Notes: generated by a model from the sequence alone, not told the origin. Positions 52,845 to 61,953 are shown, counted from the first letter of the stretch. The stretch is DNA of 64,000 nt from Brevibacterium permense (GCF_025506275.1 NZ_QYCP01000095.1:62001-126000); one strand, 5' to 3'. Numbers and translations: made by a program.

Positions 52845-54290
52845 ATGGACCTGCAACTCATCCTGGCGTTGGTCGCCGGAATCGCGACGATCGTCGTCAT
52901 CGTGCTAGCGACCCGGCTCGACGCCTTCATCGCTCTCCTCCTGGCAGCGGTCGTCACCGGCATCGTCGCCGGCCAGGACCTGCTCTCGATCGTCGACTCC
53001 ATCACCACGGGCTTCGGCGACACCCTGGCCAGCATCGGCATCGTCATCGGACTCGGTGTCGGCATCGGCAAGATCCTCGAAGTCTCCGGTGCCGCCGACT
53101 CCCTGGCCCGAGCCTTCCTGCGCGCCTTCGGCAAAGGCCGTGAGCCCTGGGCGATGGGCACCGTCGGCTCCCTCGTCTCCATCCCGGTCTTCTGCGACTC
53201 CGGATACGTCATCATGAACCCGCTGGCCCGCTCAATCGCCCGCGTGAAGAAGGGCGGCTATGTCACGCTCGCTCTCGCTCTCGGCTGCGGAATGACGCTG
53301 ACCCACCATATGGTGCCGCCGACGCCTGGCCCGCTGGCGGCCACCGGCATCCTCGGTGCCGATATCGGTGCCGTCATCCTGGCCGGCATCGTCTTCACCA
53401 TCGTCCTTCTGCCCGTTGTCGTCGTCTACGCCCGTTGGATCGGTCCGAAGCTCGAACCGGTCCTCAACGCCCAGGTCAAGCATGACGTCTACACCGAGGC
53501 GGTCGTCGAAACCTCATCAGGTTCGGCCGGCGGCAGCGTCCTCACAGCCGAAAGCGGAGACTCTGCCGGAACCGATATCGCGCCCAACTCGTCGAAGAAC
53601 CCCGGTGCCTTCCTCGGCTTCCTTCCGCTCATCGTCCCGCTCCTGCTCATCGTCGCCAACACCGTGAGCACCGCGATCGACAGGAACGCTCAGGGCGAAC
53701 TCGCCGGGGACGCCTACGAACCCTCCGCCTGGGTCGCACCTCTGGCCTTCCTCGGCAACCCTGTCGTCGCCCTCATCATCGGTCTCATCCTCGCCGTCTA
53801 CACGCTGCTGCCCCGCGTGACCCCGCGCAACCAGGTGCAGAGCTGGCTGGCCGACGGTGCAGCCTCGGCCGGACTCATCCTGCTCATCACCGGCGCCGGC
53901 GGCAGCTTCGGCCTCGTGCTGCGCGAATCGGGTGTCGGTGACGCCCTCGCCGAGGCGATCGCTTCGATCAGCCTGCCGGCGCTCCTCGTCCCGTTCCTCA
54001 TCGCCTCGCTCGTCCGCCTGGCCCAAGGATCGGGCACGGTCGCGATGATCACCGCCGCTTCGGTGACGGCTCCTCTCATCGCCCCGCTGGGACTCGATCC
54101 GCTCGTGGCCGTGATGGCCTGCACTGCCGGTTCGATGGTCTTCTCGTATTTCAACGACTCCTACTTCTGGGTCGTCACCCGGTTCGCCGGCCTCGACGGA
54201 ATCAACGCCATCAAGGGCTGGTCAGGAATCACCACGGCCGTGTGGATCTGTTCCCTTCCGCTCCTGTTCGTGCTCGACTTGGTCGTATGA
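52845..54290 (+). CDS. GntP-family gluconate/sugar-acid:H+ symporter
   Basis: A 481-residue transporter of the GntP family with about twelve membrane segments. Typical stretches are DSITTGFGDTLASIGIVIGLGVGIGKI-type helix 2, SIPVFCDSGYVIMNPLARSIA, GCGMTLTHHMVPPTPGPLAA and the C-terminal AQGSGTVAMITAASVTAPL. A hydrophilic insert lies near residues 220-260. RBS GGAGGACC precedes the ATG at 52845. It is the first gene of an operon with a DUF1537 kinase, PdxA2 and a DeoR regulator, so threonate or erythronate is the probable substrate. Confidence 0.9.
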   Translation: MDLQLILALVAGIATIVVIVLATRLDAFIALLLAAVVTGIVAGQDLLSIVDSITTGFGDTLASIGIVIGLGVGIGKILEVSGAADSLARAFLRAFGKGREPWAMGTVGSLVSIPVFCDSGYVIMNPLARSIARVKKGGYVTLALALGCGMTLTHHMVPPTPGPLAATGILGADIGAVILAGIVFTIVLLPVVVVYARWIGPKLEPVLNAQVKHDVYTEAVVETSSGSAGGSVLTAESGDSAGTDIAPNSSKNPGAFLGFLPLIVPLLLIVANTVSTAIDRNAQGELAGDAYEPSAWVAPLAFLGNPVVALIIGLILAVYTLLPRVTPRNQVQSWLADGAASAGLILLITGAGGSFGLVLRESGVGDALAEAIASISLPALLVPFLIASLVRLAQGSGTVAMITAASVTAPLIAPLGLDPLVAVMACTAGSMVFSYFNDSYFWVVTRFAGLDGINAIKGWSGITTAVWICSLPLLFVLDLVV

Positions 54291-55696
54291 GCTCCTCTCG
54301 TATGACCGACTCCAGCCCGACCGCACCTGCCGCCTCGGCACCGGCGAGTCCGCGCATCCTCATCGTCGCCGACGACCTCACCGGCGGCAATGCCTGCGGA
54401 GCCCTGTTCGCCGAGGCGGGACTGCGGACGATCACTGTCACCAGTACCGGACCGGCCGGCAACATCGACATCAGCAGTCTGCTCGATGACTTCGACGCGG
54501 TCGTCGTCAACACCGACTCCCGGCACATGACCGCACATCAGGCAAGCGAGCTCTACACCGATCTCATCGACGCCGCGGGTGCCGTCGACCTCGTGGCATG
54601 CCGAATCGACACCACTCTGCGTGGGAATGTCGGGCCCGCCGCGGCCGCCGCCATCTCGGCCCGCAGACGGTCTCTCGCAGCGACCGATGGTCCGCAGCAT
54701 CGCGTACTGGGCCTGTGCGTGCCGGCGTTCCCTGCCGCGGGCAGAACCACCGTGCAGGGGCGACAGCTGCTGGGCGGCCGACTGCTCGAACACACCGAGC
54801 TCGCCCACGACGTCCGCTCCCCCATGCGTACCTCCGTCATCGAGGAGATCCTTGCCGCCGGTGCGGACCTCGACTGCCGTCTCATCGATATCGCCACGGT
54901 GCTGGCCGGCCGTGGGGCCGTCCGCGCCGCCGTGCTCGAAGCCATCGGTGGAGGCGCGGAAGTGCTCGTCGCCGATGCCCTGACCAATGACCACATCGAC
55001 CTCGTCGGCTCTGTCATCGCTGAGATCGGCCGGAACCTCGCCGAGGCAGCCGACCCTGATACCCGGAACCTCGCAGGTCTGGCCGACGGTGAGCAGTTGG
55101 ACTGGGTGAGCATCGATCCGGGACCCGGCAGCCTCGCCCTGGCCTTGTCCAGGCTGCCTGCTCGGACCGACAGCGTCCTGCTCGGCATTTCGGGATCGGC
55201 GACAGAGGTCACCCGGTCCCAACTTGCTGCGTTGGCCGAGGACCCCATGGTCACGGTCCTCCGTGCCCCGCTGGACGATGCGGGCCTGCCCGATGTCGAG
55301 GCCACGCTCGCCGTCATCGATCGGACCGCCTCGGCGCGGGCGATCATCATCGCCACCGTCCTCGAAACCAATGATCTGCGGGAACTCACCGATGCGGAAT
55401 CCGAACAGACGACACAGCGCCTGGCACTGATCGCCTCGGCAGTCATGTCCGCACTGCCGGTCTCCGGCCTCTACACCACCGGAGGGGACGTCACCGCCAC
55501 GGTGATGCGCGAGCTCGGCGCGCTGGGTATGGAGATCGACAAGGAGATCGTGCCGCTGGCCGTGGGTGGTCGCCTCGTCGGCGGGAGCGCCGATGGTCTT
55601 CCGATCGTCACGAAGGGCGGGCTCATCGGAGACGCCGGCACCGCTGTCGAATGCCTCGAATTCCTCTCGACCACTGCCCGCGTCAGGCGAGACTGA
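54287..55696 (+). CDS. DUF1537 four-carbon acid sugar kinase
   Basis: A 469-residue kinase of the OtnK/DtnK family. The N-terminal domain has ILIVADDLTGGNACGALFAEAG, the DTDSRH-like NTDSRHMT motif and the RIDTTLRGNVGP segment; the C-terminal nucleotide-binding domain holds the glycine-rich GLYTTGGDVTATVMRELG, and KGGLIGDAG near the end. It phosphorylates a C4 sugar acid at O4; with PdxA2 downstream, D-threonate (or D-erythronate) is favoured. The ATG overlaps the permease stop by four bases. Length is slightly above the family norm of about 420 through an N-terminal Ser/Thr/Ala extension. Confidence 0.87.
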   Translation: MSSSRMTDSSPTAPAASAPASPRILIVADDLTGGNACGALFAEAGLRTITVTSTGPAGNIDISSLLDDFDAVVVNTDSRHMTAHQASELYTDLIDAAGAVDLVACRIDTTLRGNVGPAAAAAISARRRSLAATDGPQHRVLGLCVPAFPAAGRTTVQGRQLLGGRLLEHTELAHDVRSPMRTSVIEEILAAGADLDCRLIDIATVLAGRGAVRAAVLEAIGGGAEVLVADALTNDHIDLVGSVIAEIGRNLAEAADPDTRNLAGLADGEQLDWVSIDPGPGSLALALSRLPARTDSVLLGISGSATEVTRSQLAALAEDPMVTVLRAPLDDAGLPDVEATLAVIDRTASARAIIIATVLETNDLRELTDAESEQTTQRLALIASAVMSALPVSGLYTTGGDVTATVMRELGALGMEIDKEIVPLAVGGRLVGGSADGLPIVTKGGLIGDAGTAVECLEFLSTTARVRRD

Positions 55697-55757
55697 AGCA
55701 GCAGAGACGAACTCAGCACCCCACCGACAAACACCCGAACCATCTGAGGAGACAGAA

Positions 55758-56804
55758 ATGACAGCACCAGCACTCGCCGTGACCGTGGGTGACCCGGTCG
55801 GAATCGGACCGGAGATCACCGCCACGGTGCTTGCGGAGTTCGCCGCCGGAGACGATCAGCATGGAATCGCTGTGGCGGATCTGGCCGTGATGAAACGTGC
55901 CGTCGACGTCCTCGGCCTTGACGTCGAACTGCGCTCCATCTCCGAATGGTCGACCCCGTCGGCCGGTGAAGGCGTCATCGACGTCTTCGATATCGGCGTT
56001 CTCGGGGATGACCTTCCCGACTGGGGAGTCGTCGATGCCCGCGCCGGCAAGGCTTCGGTGGCCGCGATCGAGCTCGCCACCAAGGCGGCCATGGATCAGC
56101 AGGTCGCCGGCATCGTCACCGGCCCCATCAACAAGGAAGCCGTATGGCAGTCCGGTTCGCAGCACCTCGGGCACACCGAGATGCTCGGTGAGCTGACCGG
56201 AGTGACGAAGCAGGACACAATGTTCGTCGTGGAGAACACGAAGGTCCCCGACCACAGACTCCAGATCTTCTTCGCCACCCGCCATATGTCCCTGCGCAAG
56301 GCTCTCGACGCCCTGAGCGTGGACACACAGGTCGACTCCATCGAACGCGCCCACCGTGCCCTCCAGCTCTACGGCGTCGCCTCGCCGAGGCTGGCCGTCG
56401 CCGCGCTCAACCCCCACGGTGGCGAGAACGGTGCCTTCGGCGACGAGGAGATCGAGATCCTCCGCCCGGCCGTGGACAAGGTCAATGTGGGTGGCGACTT
56501 CCAAGTCGCCGGACCGATCCCGGCGGATTCCGTCTTCCACCAGGGGCTGACCGGCCGCTATGACGGAATCCTCTCTCAGTACCACGATCAGGGGCACATC
56601 GCGTCGAAGACCTTCGACTTCGACGGCACCATCTCCGTCACCGTCGGCCTGCCTATCCTGCGCACCTCCGTCGATCACGGCACAGCCTTCGACATCGCTG
56701 GTCAGGGAATCGCCGATGCAGGCACCATGCGCTCGGCCTACCGTGCGGCCATCGGATACGCTCCGTTCGTCGACGGCATCCGCGCGGAGTACCTGCCTCG
56801 CTGA
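55758..56804 (+). CDS. pdxA2: PdxA2-type 4-phospho-threonate dehydrogenase
   Basis: A 348-residue enzyme of the PdxA family: VTVGDPVGIGPEI at the start, IVTGPINKEAVWQSG, GHTEMLGELTG, the metal-binding histidines in SQYHDQGHIASKTFDFDG and the closing SVTVGLPILRTSVDHGTAFDIAG. In vitamin B6 synthesis PdxA acts on 4-phosphohydroxy-L-threonine. Paralogues clustered with a DUF1537 kinase oxidise and decarboxylate 4-phospho-D-threonate or -erythronate to dihydroxyacetone phosphate, which fits here. GAGGAGAC lies upstream of the ATG at 55758. DHAP would enter glycolysis. Confidence 0.9.
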   Translation: MTAPALAVTVGDPVGIGPEITATVLAEFAAGDDQHGIAVADLAVMKRAVDVLGLDVELRSISEWSTPSAGEGVIDVFDIGVLGDDLPDWGVVDARAGKASVAAIELATKAAMDQQVAGIVTGPINKEAVWQSGSQHLGHTEMLGELTGVTKQDTMFVVENTKVPDHRLQIFFATRHMSLRKALDALSVDTQVDSIERAHRALQLYGVASPRLAVAALNPHGGENGAFGDEEIEILRPAVDKVNVGGDFQVAGPIPADSVFHQGLTGRYDGILSQYHDQGHIASKTFDFDGTISVTVGLPILRTSVDHGTAFDIAGQGIADAGTMRSAYRAAIGYAPFVDGIRAEYLPR

Positions 56805-56886
56805 GACCGGCTCGAGTTCGGCCCGAATACCAGCGGGGACCTGTGAGCCGGCGTCAGTCCGGTCGAATGAGAGAGAGGATCTGGCC

Positions 56887-57606
56887 ATGGCCATCCGTAC
56901 GGTCACGCAGAAGCGGCGTAAGGACATCCTGTCGCTGCTCAAGACCGGGACGTGGACGATCACTCGGCTGGCCGAAGAACTCGAGACCTCCGAATCCACG
57001 ATCCGCCGCGACCTGCGCGACCTCGCCGAGGCCGGAGAGGTCATCCGCACCATCGGCGGAGCTACGGCGGCCGGCTTCGTCGAACCGCCGCTGGGGCAGA
57101 GGATGGAGACCAACGCCGAGGCGAAGGACGCGATCGCCGCGGCCGGCCTGGACCACCTCGGCGAGGGGGTGCGCACGATCTTCATCGATGCCGGGTCGAC
57201 GACCGCACGCCTGGCCGAACGGATCCGAGACCGTGACGATCTCACGGTCATCACCCGCGGCCTCGAGATCGCCCTCGCGCTGGCCCATCCTGCGGGCCCG
57301 AGGGTGATCATGGTCGGCGGAGAGGTCTCAACGATGTCCCATGGGACGACGGGGGCACTGAGCGATCATGCCCTCGGCCGCACACACGTCGATGTGGCCT
57401 TTCTCGGGGCTGATGCTGTCGACCTCTCACGCGGGCTGGGCGAGCCCACCCTCGACGAGGCCCGGACGAAGGAGCTCGTCGCCGAACACGCACGCAGCGT
57501 CGTTGTGCTCGCCGATTCCTCGAAGTCCGGGCGTGAGGTGGCGGCCTGGGCGCCGCTGCCTCACGGCTGGATCTGGATCAGCGAGGACGGACCCCACCAC
57601 AGCTGA
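56887..57606 (+). CDS. DeoR/GlpR family regulator of the threonate operon
   Basis: A 239-residue repressor. The DeoR helix-turn-helix at about 8-60 reads KRRKDILSLLKTGTWTITRL, then SESTIRRDLRDLAEAG and the IRTIGGATA wing; the C-terminal sugar-isomerase-like sensor domain has FIDAGSTTARLAERI, VITRGLEIALAL and GADAVDLSRGLGEPTLDEA. DeoR proteins bind phosphorylated sugars, so 4-phospho-threonate is a reasonable ligand. It is the last gene of the operon, with GAGAGGAT before the ATG at 56887 and a strong hairpin just after the stop. Confidence 0.92.
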   Translation: MAIRTVTQKRRKDILSLLKTGTWTITRLAEELETSESTIRRDLRDLAEAGEVIRTIGGATAAGFVEPPLGQRMETNAEAKDAIAAAGLDHLGEGVRTIFIDAGSTTARLAERIRDRDDLTVITRGLEIALALAHPAGPRVIMVGGEVSTMSHGTTGALSDHALGRTHVDVAFLGADAVDLSRGLGEPTLDEARTKELVAEHARSVVVLADSSKSGREVAAWAPLPHGWIWISEDGPHHS

Positions 57607-57608
57607 GT

Positions 57609-57640
57609 GCCGAGCGCTGGTCTCGTCACCAGCGCTCGGC
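57609..57640 (+). terminator. Hairpin terminator of the threonate operon
   Basis: Perfect 13-bp arms (GCCGAGCGCTGGT and complement) with a CTCGTC loop, starting three bases after the DeoR stop. There is no T-run. Confidence 0.75.
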
Positions 57641-57645
57641 CGATG

Positions 57646-58020
57646 TCACACCCTCTGTTCCCTGGCCATCTGCCGGACGCAGAGTGGGGCGGCCACCAGT
57701 GCGGGCAGCATGACAAAACCGACCGGCACAGCCGTGATGACGATCGCCTACTGCAGAGCGTCGACGCCTCCGTCGCCGAGGCTGATGAGCACTGCTGCGG
57801 TGATTCCGATGAGCAGCGCCCACGTAGCCCTCAGCTTCGGTGAGGGCTCTCCGCTGGTCATGCACGACTGCGACATCGCAAAGGACATCGAGTCCGTCGT
57901 AGTGGCGACGAAGGTCATGGTGAGGACCAGGAATCCGATGCTGATGAGCAGCGACAGCGGCAGATCATCGCTGATGGCTATGACCGCCGCGGGAAGGCCG
58001 CGAAACTGCGCAAACGGCAC
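57646..58020 (-). pseudogene. C-terminal remnant of a BCCT (betaine/choline/carnitine) transporter
   Basis: Minus-strand codons give a membrane segment with the BCCT signature region FVATTTDSMSFAMSQ (compare TSADS in functional members), then RATWALLIGITAAVLISLG and GDGGVDALQ. A TAG at 57748-57750 interrupts the frame. The same frame continues after it with AIVITAVPVGFVMLPALVAA and a short tail to a TGA at 57646, exactly as a BCCT C-terminus should. The N-terminal three quarters of the gene are missing. It is a decayed gene with one nonsense mutation and a large truncation. Confidence 0.7.
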
Positions 58021-58113
58021 ATCACCATGATCACCCTCGGCGCGAGTCTCTTCGTCGGATCGGGCAACGTCATCCGTTCAACGGGACCTGCCGCGATCAT
58101 GCTGCCGGCGCTC
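57982..58113 (+). pseudogene. N-terminal fragment of an amino acid permease (APC family)
   Basis: About 44 plus-strand codons read as the start of an amino-acid permease: KLRKRHITMITLGASLF, then VGSGNVIRSTGPAAIM, the first membrane helix with its family glycine motif but lacking about four residues (usually LGGAIGTGLF). Nothing recognisable follows and no ribosome-binding site precedes it. It abuts the BCCT remnant on the other strand. Confidence 0.55.
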
Positions 58114-58399
58114 AGCATTACGCGGCGGAAAGGGCACTTGTCAGCGGGAAAGTTAACTGTCCACCGACTCGAGATAACGATATCCGGAACATCTCCTGTG
58201 AATGGAACCTTGTCGCCATCAACTCCCTACAGCGATCCTCATCGCAGGTGAGAGCCCTAAAGGGCGAGAACATCTGAAGGGACACGCCGATGGTTTGACG
58301 CGCTTCCGGCGTTGCAGCGTTCAGCTCATGCTCGTAGCGTGACTACGCACTTCTATTGCGGGGCCGACTGCTCGGCGGCCCGCACGAACGGAGGAGAAC
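58114..58399. other. Non-coding stretch before the MHS gene
   Basis: No supportable gene. It includes a small GCCCT/AGGGC inverted repeat at 58254-58265 and, at the end, the strong GGAGGAGAA ribosome-binding site of the gene at 58400. The promoter is not obvious. Confidence 0.45.
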
Positions 58400-59782
58400 G
58401 TGAGCAACTCCAATACCCATGGTGCGCAGGCACCGGCATCCCCGCCCATCCCCGATCTCAAGACCGTCCGCAAGGCCGTCGCCGCCTCAGCGCTGGGCAA
58501 TGCGACCGAGTGGTTTGACTACGGTCTCTACGCCGTCTCGGTCACCTATCTCGCCCAACACTTCTTCCCCGGCGAGCATGCTCAGCTGATGGCGCTGCTG
58601 ACGTTCGCCGTGTCCTTCGTCTTCCGTCCCCTCGGCGGAATCGTCTGGGGACCGATGGGCGATCGCCTCGGCCGCAAACGCGTACTGACGCTGACGATTC
58701 TGCTCATGGCCGGTTCCACCTTCTGCATCGCGCTGCTGCCGTCCTACGCCACGATCGGCGTCGCCGCACCAATCATCCTCGTCCTGCTCCGCGTCATCCA
58801 GGGCTTCTCCTCCGGCGGTGAATATGGTGGTGCCGCCACCTTCATGGCCGAATACGCCCCGGACAACCGGCGCGGATTCTTCGGCAGCTTCCTCGAATTC
58901 GGCACCCTGGCCGGAATGGCTGCCGGTTCGCTCTTCGTCCTCCTTCTGCAGCTCGGACTCGGCGAACAGACGATGACGGACTGGGCGTGGCGGATTCCGT
59001 TCGTCTTCGCCGGTGTGCTCGGCGTCGTCGGCCTGTACCTGCGCTCACAGCTCGACGAATCACCTGTCTATGAAGAGCTGGACAACAGCGATCAAGGCAA
59101 GTCCGTCAAGGAAGTCTTCGCGACTCTGTTCGCGAACTACAAGAGGCAGCTGCTCGTCCTCGGCGGTATGGTCGTCGCGGTCAACGTGGTCAACTACACG
59201 CTGCTGTCCTACATGCCCACCTACCTGCAGAACCCGGTCGGCATGAGTCCGAACGCGTCATTGACCGTGATGTTCCTCGCCCAGGCATTCATGATGATCC
59301 TCATCCCGTTCGGCGGAATGATTTCGGACAAGGTCGGACGCAAGCCGGTCTGGTACTTCTCACTCATCAGCCTCTTCGTCGCGGCGATTCCGATGTTCAT
59401 GCTCATGGCCAACGGCTTCGTCTGGGCGCTTATCGGACTGGCTGTCCTCGGCATCCTCTACATTCCACAGATCTCGACGATCTCGGCGACGTTCCCGGCA
59501 ATGTTCCCCGGACCGGTGCGCTTTGCCGGCTTCGCGATCGCCTACAACGTCTCCACCGCACTGTTCGGCGGAACTGCCCCCTCGATCAGCGATGGACTCA
59601 TCGGCGCAACGGGAAACACCATCGTTCCCGCCTACCTCGTCATGGCTGCGTGCGCGATCGGTTTGATTGCCACGATCTTCATGAAGGAGACGAACGGTGC
59701 CTCGCTGCGCGGCTGCGGCCTCCCCGAGACCGGCGCGGACGTCATCCTCGACGAATCGGAGCTCGTCAGCGACACGAAATGA
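58400..59782 (+). CDS. MHS-family MFS transporter (ProP-like)
   Basis: A 460-residue transporter with twelve membrane segments: SALGNATEWFDYGLYAVSVT, FRPLGGIVWGPMGDRLGRKRV, GFSSGGEYGGAATFMAEYAP and SQLDESPVYEEL, the pattern of the proline/betaine and shikimate/ketoglutarate branch of the MHS family. The GTG at 58400 has GGAGGAGAA upstream. The TEWFDYG sequence and a C-terminal hydrophilic tail resemble ProP-like osmolyte symporters, which fits remnants of a betaine transporter just upstream, but the substrate is not proven. Confidence 0.88.
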   Translation: MSNSNTHGAQAPASPPIPDLKTVRKAVAASALGNATEWFDYGLYAVSVTYLAQHFFPGEHAQLMALLTFAVSFVFRPLGGIVWGPMGDRLGRKRVLTLTILLMAGSTFCIALLPSYATIGVAAPIILVLLRVIQGFSSGGEYGGAATFMAEYAPDNRRGFFGSFLEFGTLAGMAAGSLFVLLLQLGLGEQTMTDWAWRIPFVFAGVLGVVGLYLRSQLDESPVYEELDNSDQGKSVKEVFATLFANYKRQLLVLGGMVVAVNVVNYTLLSYMPTYLQNPVGMSPNASLTVMFLAQAFMMILIPFGGMISDKVGRKPVWYFSLISLFVAAIPMFMLMANGFVWALIGLAVLGILYIPQISTISATFPAMFPGPVRFAGFAIAYNVSTALFGGTAPSISDGLIGATGNTIVPAYLVMAACAIGLIATIFMKETNGASLRGCGLPETGADVILDESELVSDTK

Positions 59783-59818
59783 CCCATTCTGCTCTCGAAC
59801 CGCGACCAGACGACTGAT

Positions 59819-59840
59819 CTGTTCCCGGCGCCGGGAACAG
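59819..59840. repeat. 22-bp perfect palindrome
   Basis: CTGTTCCCGGC followed directly by its complement, 37 bases after the MHS stop. It may be a hairpin component of the terminator region or a separate protein-binding site. Confidence 0.6.
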
Positions 59841-59842
59841 AC

Positions 59843-59880
59843 CGCCGACTGCAGAACGAACTCTCATCCTGCAGTCGGCG
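59843..59880 (+). terminator. Rho-independent terminator of the MHS gene
   Basis: Twelve-base arms CGCCGACTGCAG and CTGCAGTCGGCG with a 14-base loop, followed by ATTTTCTG. It separates the MHS gene from the convergent TetR gene. Confidence 0.8.
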
Positions 59881-59900
59881 ATTTTCTGTGCTGGCGGGCG

Positions 59901-60545
59901 TCAGTCAGGTGCGGCGCCCAGGATCAGGGCTCGCGCGGTCCTCTGCCAGGTGGCGAGCATCGGCTCTCGATGCGGGTCACGCCGGGAGAAGGTGTAGGTC
60001 ACGGCCATTCCGCGCATGCTCGCGAAGATCATCGTGAAGACCTCATCGAACTCCGGGTTCCGCGTGACCGCCGGTCCGAAGAGCTCACGGGCGTTGTCCC
60101 TGACGCGGTCGAGGACGATCTTCTCGTGCTCACGAACGTTCACGGCCAGTTCATCGTCGGTGCGCGAAGCCGTCCACAGTTCGAGAGCGGAGAAGAAGCT
60201 GCCGTGCATCAGCCCCGTCCACAGGGTCCGAATCGCCCAATCGCTCCTGGCCTCGGCGTCGGCGGCGTCGGGTCGTTCCGCTTCCAGCATCCGACCGAAT
60301 TCGTCGTCGTGGTCCTCCAGAGGTCGGCTGAGTCTCTGTTCGCCGAGGCGGCTGACCGCGGCCGTGAGCAGATCCTGCTTCGAGGGAAAATGGTGGAGCA
60401 GACGTCCTCTGGTCACCCCCGCGATCGACTGGACTCTCACCGTCGTCGTCGCCGAATATCCTTCGCGCAGCAGGCATTCGATCGTGGCATCGAGAATGAG
60501 GTCGCGTGAGCGTGCAGTGCGTTCGGCCTGGTTGCCGACATCCAT
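59901..60545 (-). CDS. TetR family transcriptional regulator
   Basis: A 214-residue regulator with the TetR DNA-binding domain near the N-terminus (LILDATIECLLREGYSATTT, then GVTRGRLLHHFPSKQDLL) and a helical C-terminal domain. The ATG at 60545 has the site AAGGGGAAG; a GTG six codons earlier is less likely. Divergent from an acyl-CoA dehydrogenase, with inverted CAGTCTG/CAGACTG sequences between, so control of acyl-CoA catabolism with an acyl-CoA ligand is probable. Confidence 0.9.
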   Translation of the reverse strand: MDVGNQAERTARSRDLILDATIECLLREGYSATTTVRVQSIAGVTRGRLLHHFPSKQDLLTAAVSRLGEQRLSRPLEDHDDEFGRMLEAERPDAADAEARSDWAIRTLWTGLMHGSFFSALELWTASRTDDELAVNVREHEKIVLDRVRDNARELFGPAVTRNPEFDEVFTMIFASMRGMAVTYTFSRRDPHREPMLATWQRTARALILGAAPD

Positions 60546-60635
60546 CGCTTCCCCTTCTGCCACGTTCGGTTCTGAAGCAGTTCGACACCGCAGCCCTGCG
60601 GTCGAACCGGGCTGCTTCCGACTATCTCACAGATC

Positions 60636-60674
60636 CAGTCTGTATTGACTGTTTTTCAGGCGAATGCCAGACTG
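60636..60674. promoter_or_regulatory. Candidate TetR operators before the acyl-CoA dehydrogenase
   Basis: CAGTC/GACTG with a six-base spacer (60636-60651), and a further CAGACTG at 60668-60674 that is the exact inverse of CAGTCTG at 60636-60642. The cluster lies between the divergent TetR and dehydrogenase genes. Confidence 0.45.
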
Positions 60675-60774
60675 AACGCATGCTCAGTGATCGGGCACAC
60701 ACATTGCCGCGGCCCGAGGATCGGCTTGTCTGCCCGTCCAGCGGCAACCACTGCTTGAGAAGAGGACGCAATCG

Positions 60775-61941
60775 ATGAAGAGGAATCTGTACAACGAGGA
60801 TCACGAGGCATTCCGAGGATCGGTCGCAGCGTTCCTCGACCGCGAAGTCGTCCCCCGCTTCGAGGAATGGGAGGAGAACCACCTCGTCGATCGGGAGATG
60901 TGGCGCAAGGCAGCGCAGTCGGGCATCATCGGCCTGGCCATCCCCGAGGAGTTCGGCGGTGGCGGCGTCTCCGACTTCCGGTTCGAGATGGTGCGAGCCG
61001 AAGAGATCGCCCGTCGTGGGGTCGGTGCGGCCACGAGCGGCTGGGGCGTTTCCGACGGAATCGTTCCCGGCTATCTCATGGAGTTGGGCACTCGGGGGCA
61101 GAAAGAGAAGTATCTGCGGGGCTTGACTTCGGGCGCGATGATCGGGGCGATCGCCATGACCGAACCGGATGCCGGTTCGGATTTGCAGGGCATCACCACG
61201 AAGGCCGTCCGCGACGGCGACGATTGGATCATCAACGGCGCAAAGACCTTCATCACCAACGGCATCCACTGTGATTTCGTTATCGTCGTCGCCCGCACGA
61301 ACCCGGAGGCGAAGGCATCTCAGGGCACTTCGCTGTTCATCGTCGATGCCGGCACACCTGGGTTCGAGAAGGGCCGCAAACTGAGAAAACTCGGCCTGGA
61401 CGCCCAGGACACCGCCGAACTCTCGTTCACCGACGTCCGGGTGCCGGCCGATGCCCTCCTCGGCGAACTCGATCAGGGGTTCATCCACCTCATGGTCAAC
61501 CTTCCCACCGAACGCCTCCTCATCGGATCGGGAACCCTGGCATCGGCGCGCGCGGCGCTGGAATGGACGGCCGAATACGTCTTCGACCGCCCCGCTTTCG
61601 GTCAGACCGTCGGCGACTTCCAGAACACCCGTTTCGAACTCGCCGAGCTTGAAACTCGCGTCGACGCGCTGGAGGCGTTCGTCGACCGATGCGTCCTGGC
61701 ACTCAACGAGGGCGAACTCACCGCAGTCGACGCCGCTAAGGCGAAGTACTTGGGTTCGGACCTCGAGATCGAGGTCGTCAATCGCTGCCTGCAGCTCTTC
61801 GGCGGCTACGGCTACATGCTTGAGTTCCCCATCGCTCGCGCCTACAAGGACAACCGTATCCAGGCGATCTTCGGCGGAGCGAACGAAGTGATGAAGGAAC
61901 TCATCGGACGCGATATCGCCAAGCGCCACCGCAAGAGGTGA
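60775..61941 (+). CDS. Acyl-CoA dehydrogenase
   Basis: A 388-residue flavoprotein of normal length. Core motifs are GIIGLAIPEEFGGGG, IGAIAMTEPDAGSDLQGI (FAD/substrate), DWIINGAKTFITNG and QLFGGYGYMLEFPIARAYKDNR. The usual C-terminal EGT base is replaced by IFGGANEV, so the catalytic glutamate is probably the one in the NLPTERLLIG segment, as in isovaleryl-CoA- and long-chain-type enzymes. AGAGGAC precedes the ATG at 60775. It is divergent from a TetR gene; an electron-transfer flavoprotein would be encoded elsewhere. Branched-chain or medium-chain acyl-CoA is likely. Confidence 0.92.
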   Translation: MKRNLYNEDHEAFRGSVAAFLDREVVPRFEEWEENHLVDREMWRKAAQSGIIGLAIPEEFGGGGVSDFRFEMVRAEEIARRGVGAATSGWGVSDGIVPGYLMELGTRGQKEKYLRGLTSGAMIGAIAMTEPDAGSDLQGITTKAVRDGDDWIINGAKTFITNGIHCDFVIVVARTNPEAKASQGTSLFIVDAGTPGFEKGRKLRKLGLDAQDTAELSFTDVRVPADALLGELDQGFIHLMVNLPTERLLIGSGTLASARAALEWTAEYVFDRPAFGQTVGDFQNTRFELAELETRVDALEAFVDRCVLALNEGELTAVDAAKAKYLGSDLEIEVVNRCLQLFGGYGYMLEFPIARAYKDNRIQAIFGGANEVMKELIGRDIAKRHRKR

Positions 61942-61953
61942 TGATGCCCGCGG

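Noticed and set aside
54161..55825. A 554-codon minus-strand frame over the DUF1537 kinase
   Set aside because: Antisense artefact of a GC-rich gene; kinase motifs are on the plus strand.
58027..58251. A 74-residue gene starting at 58027
   Set aside because: Its start is the middle of an amino-acid-permease helix and the rest is not protein-like; treated as a remnant.
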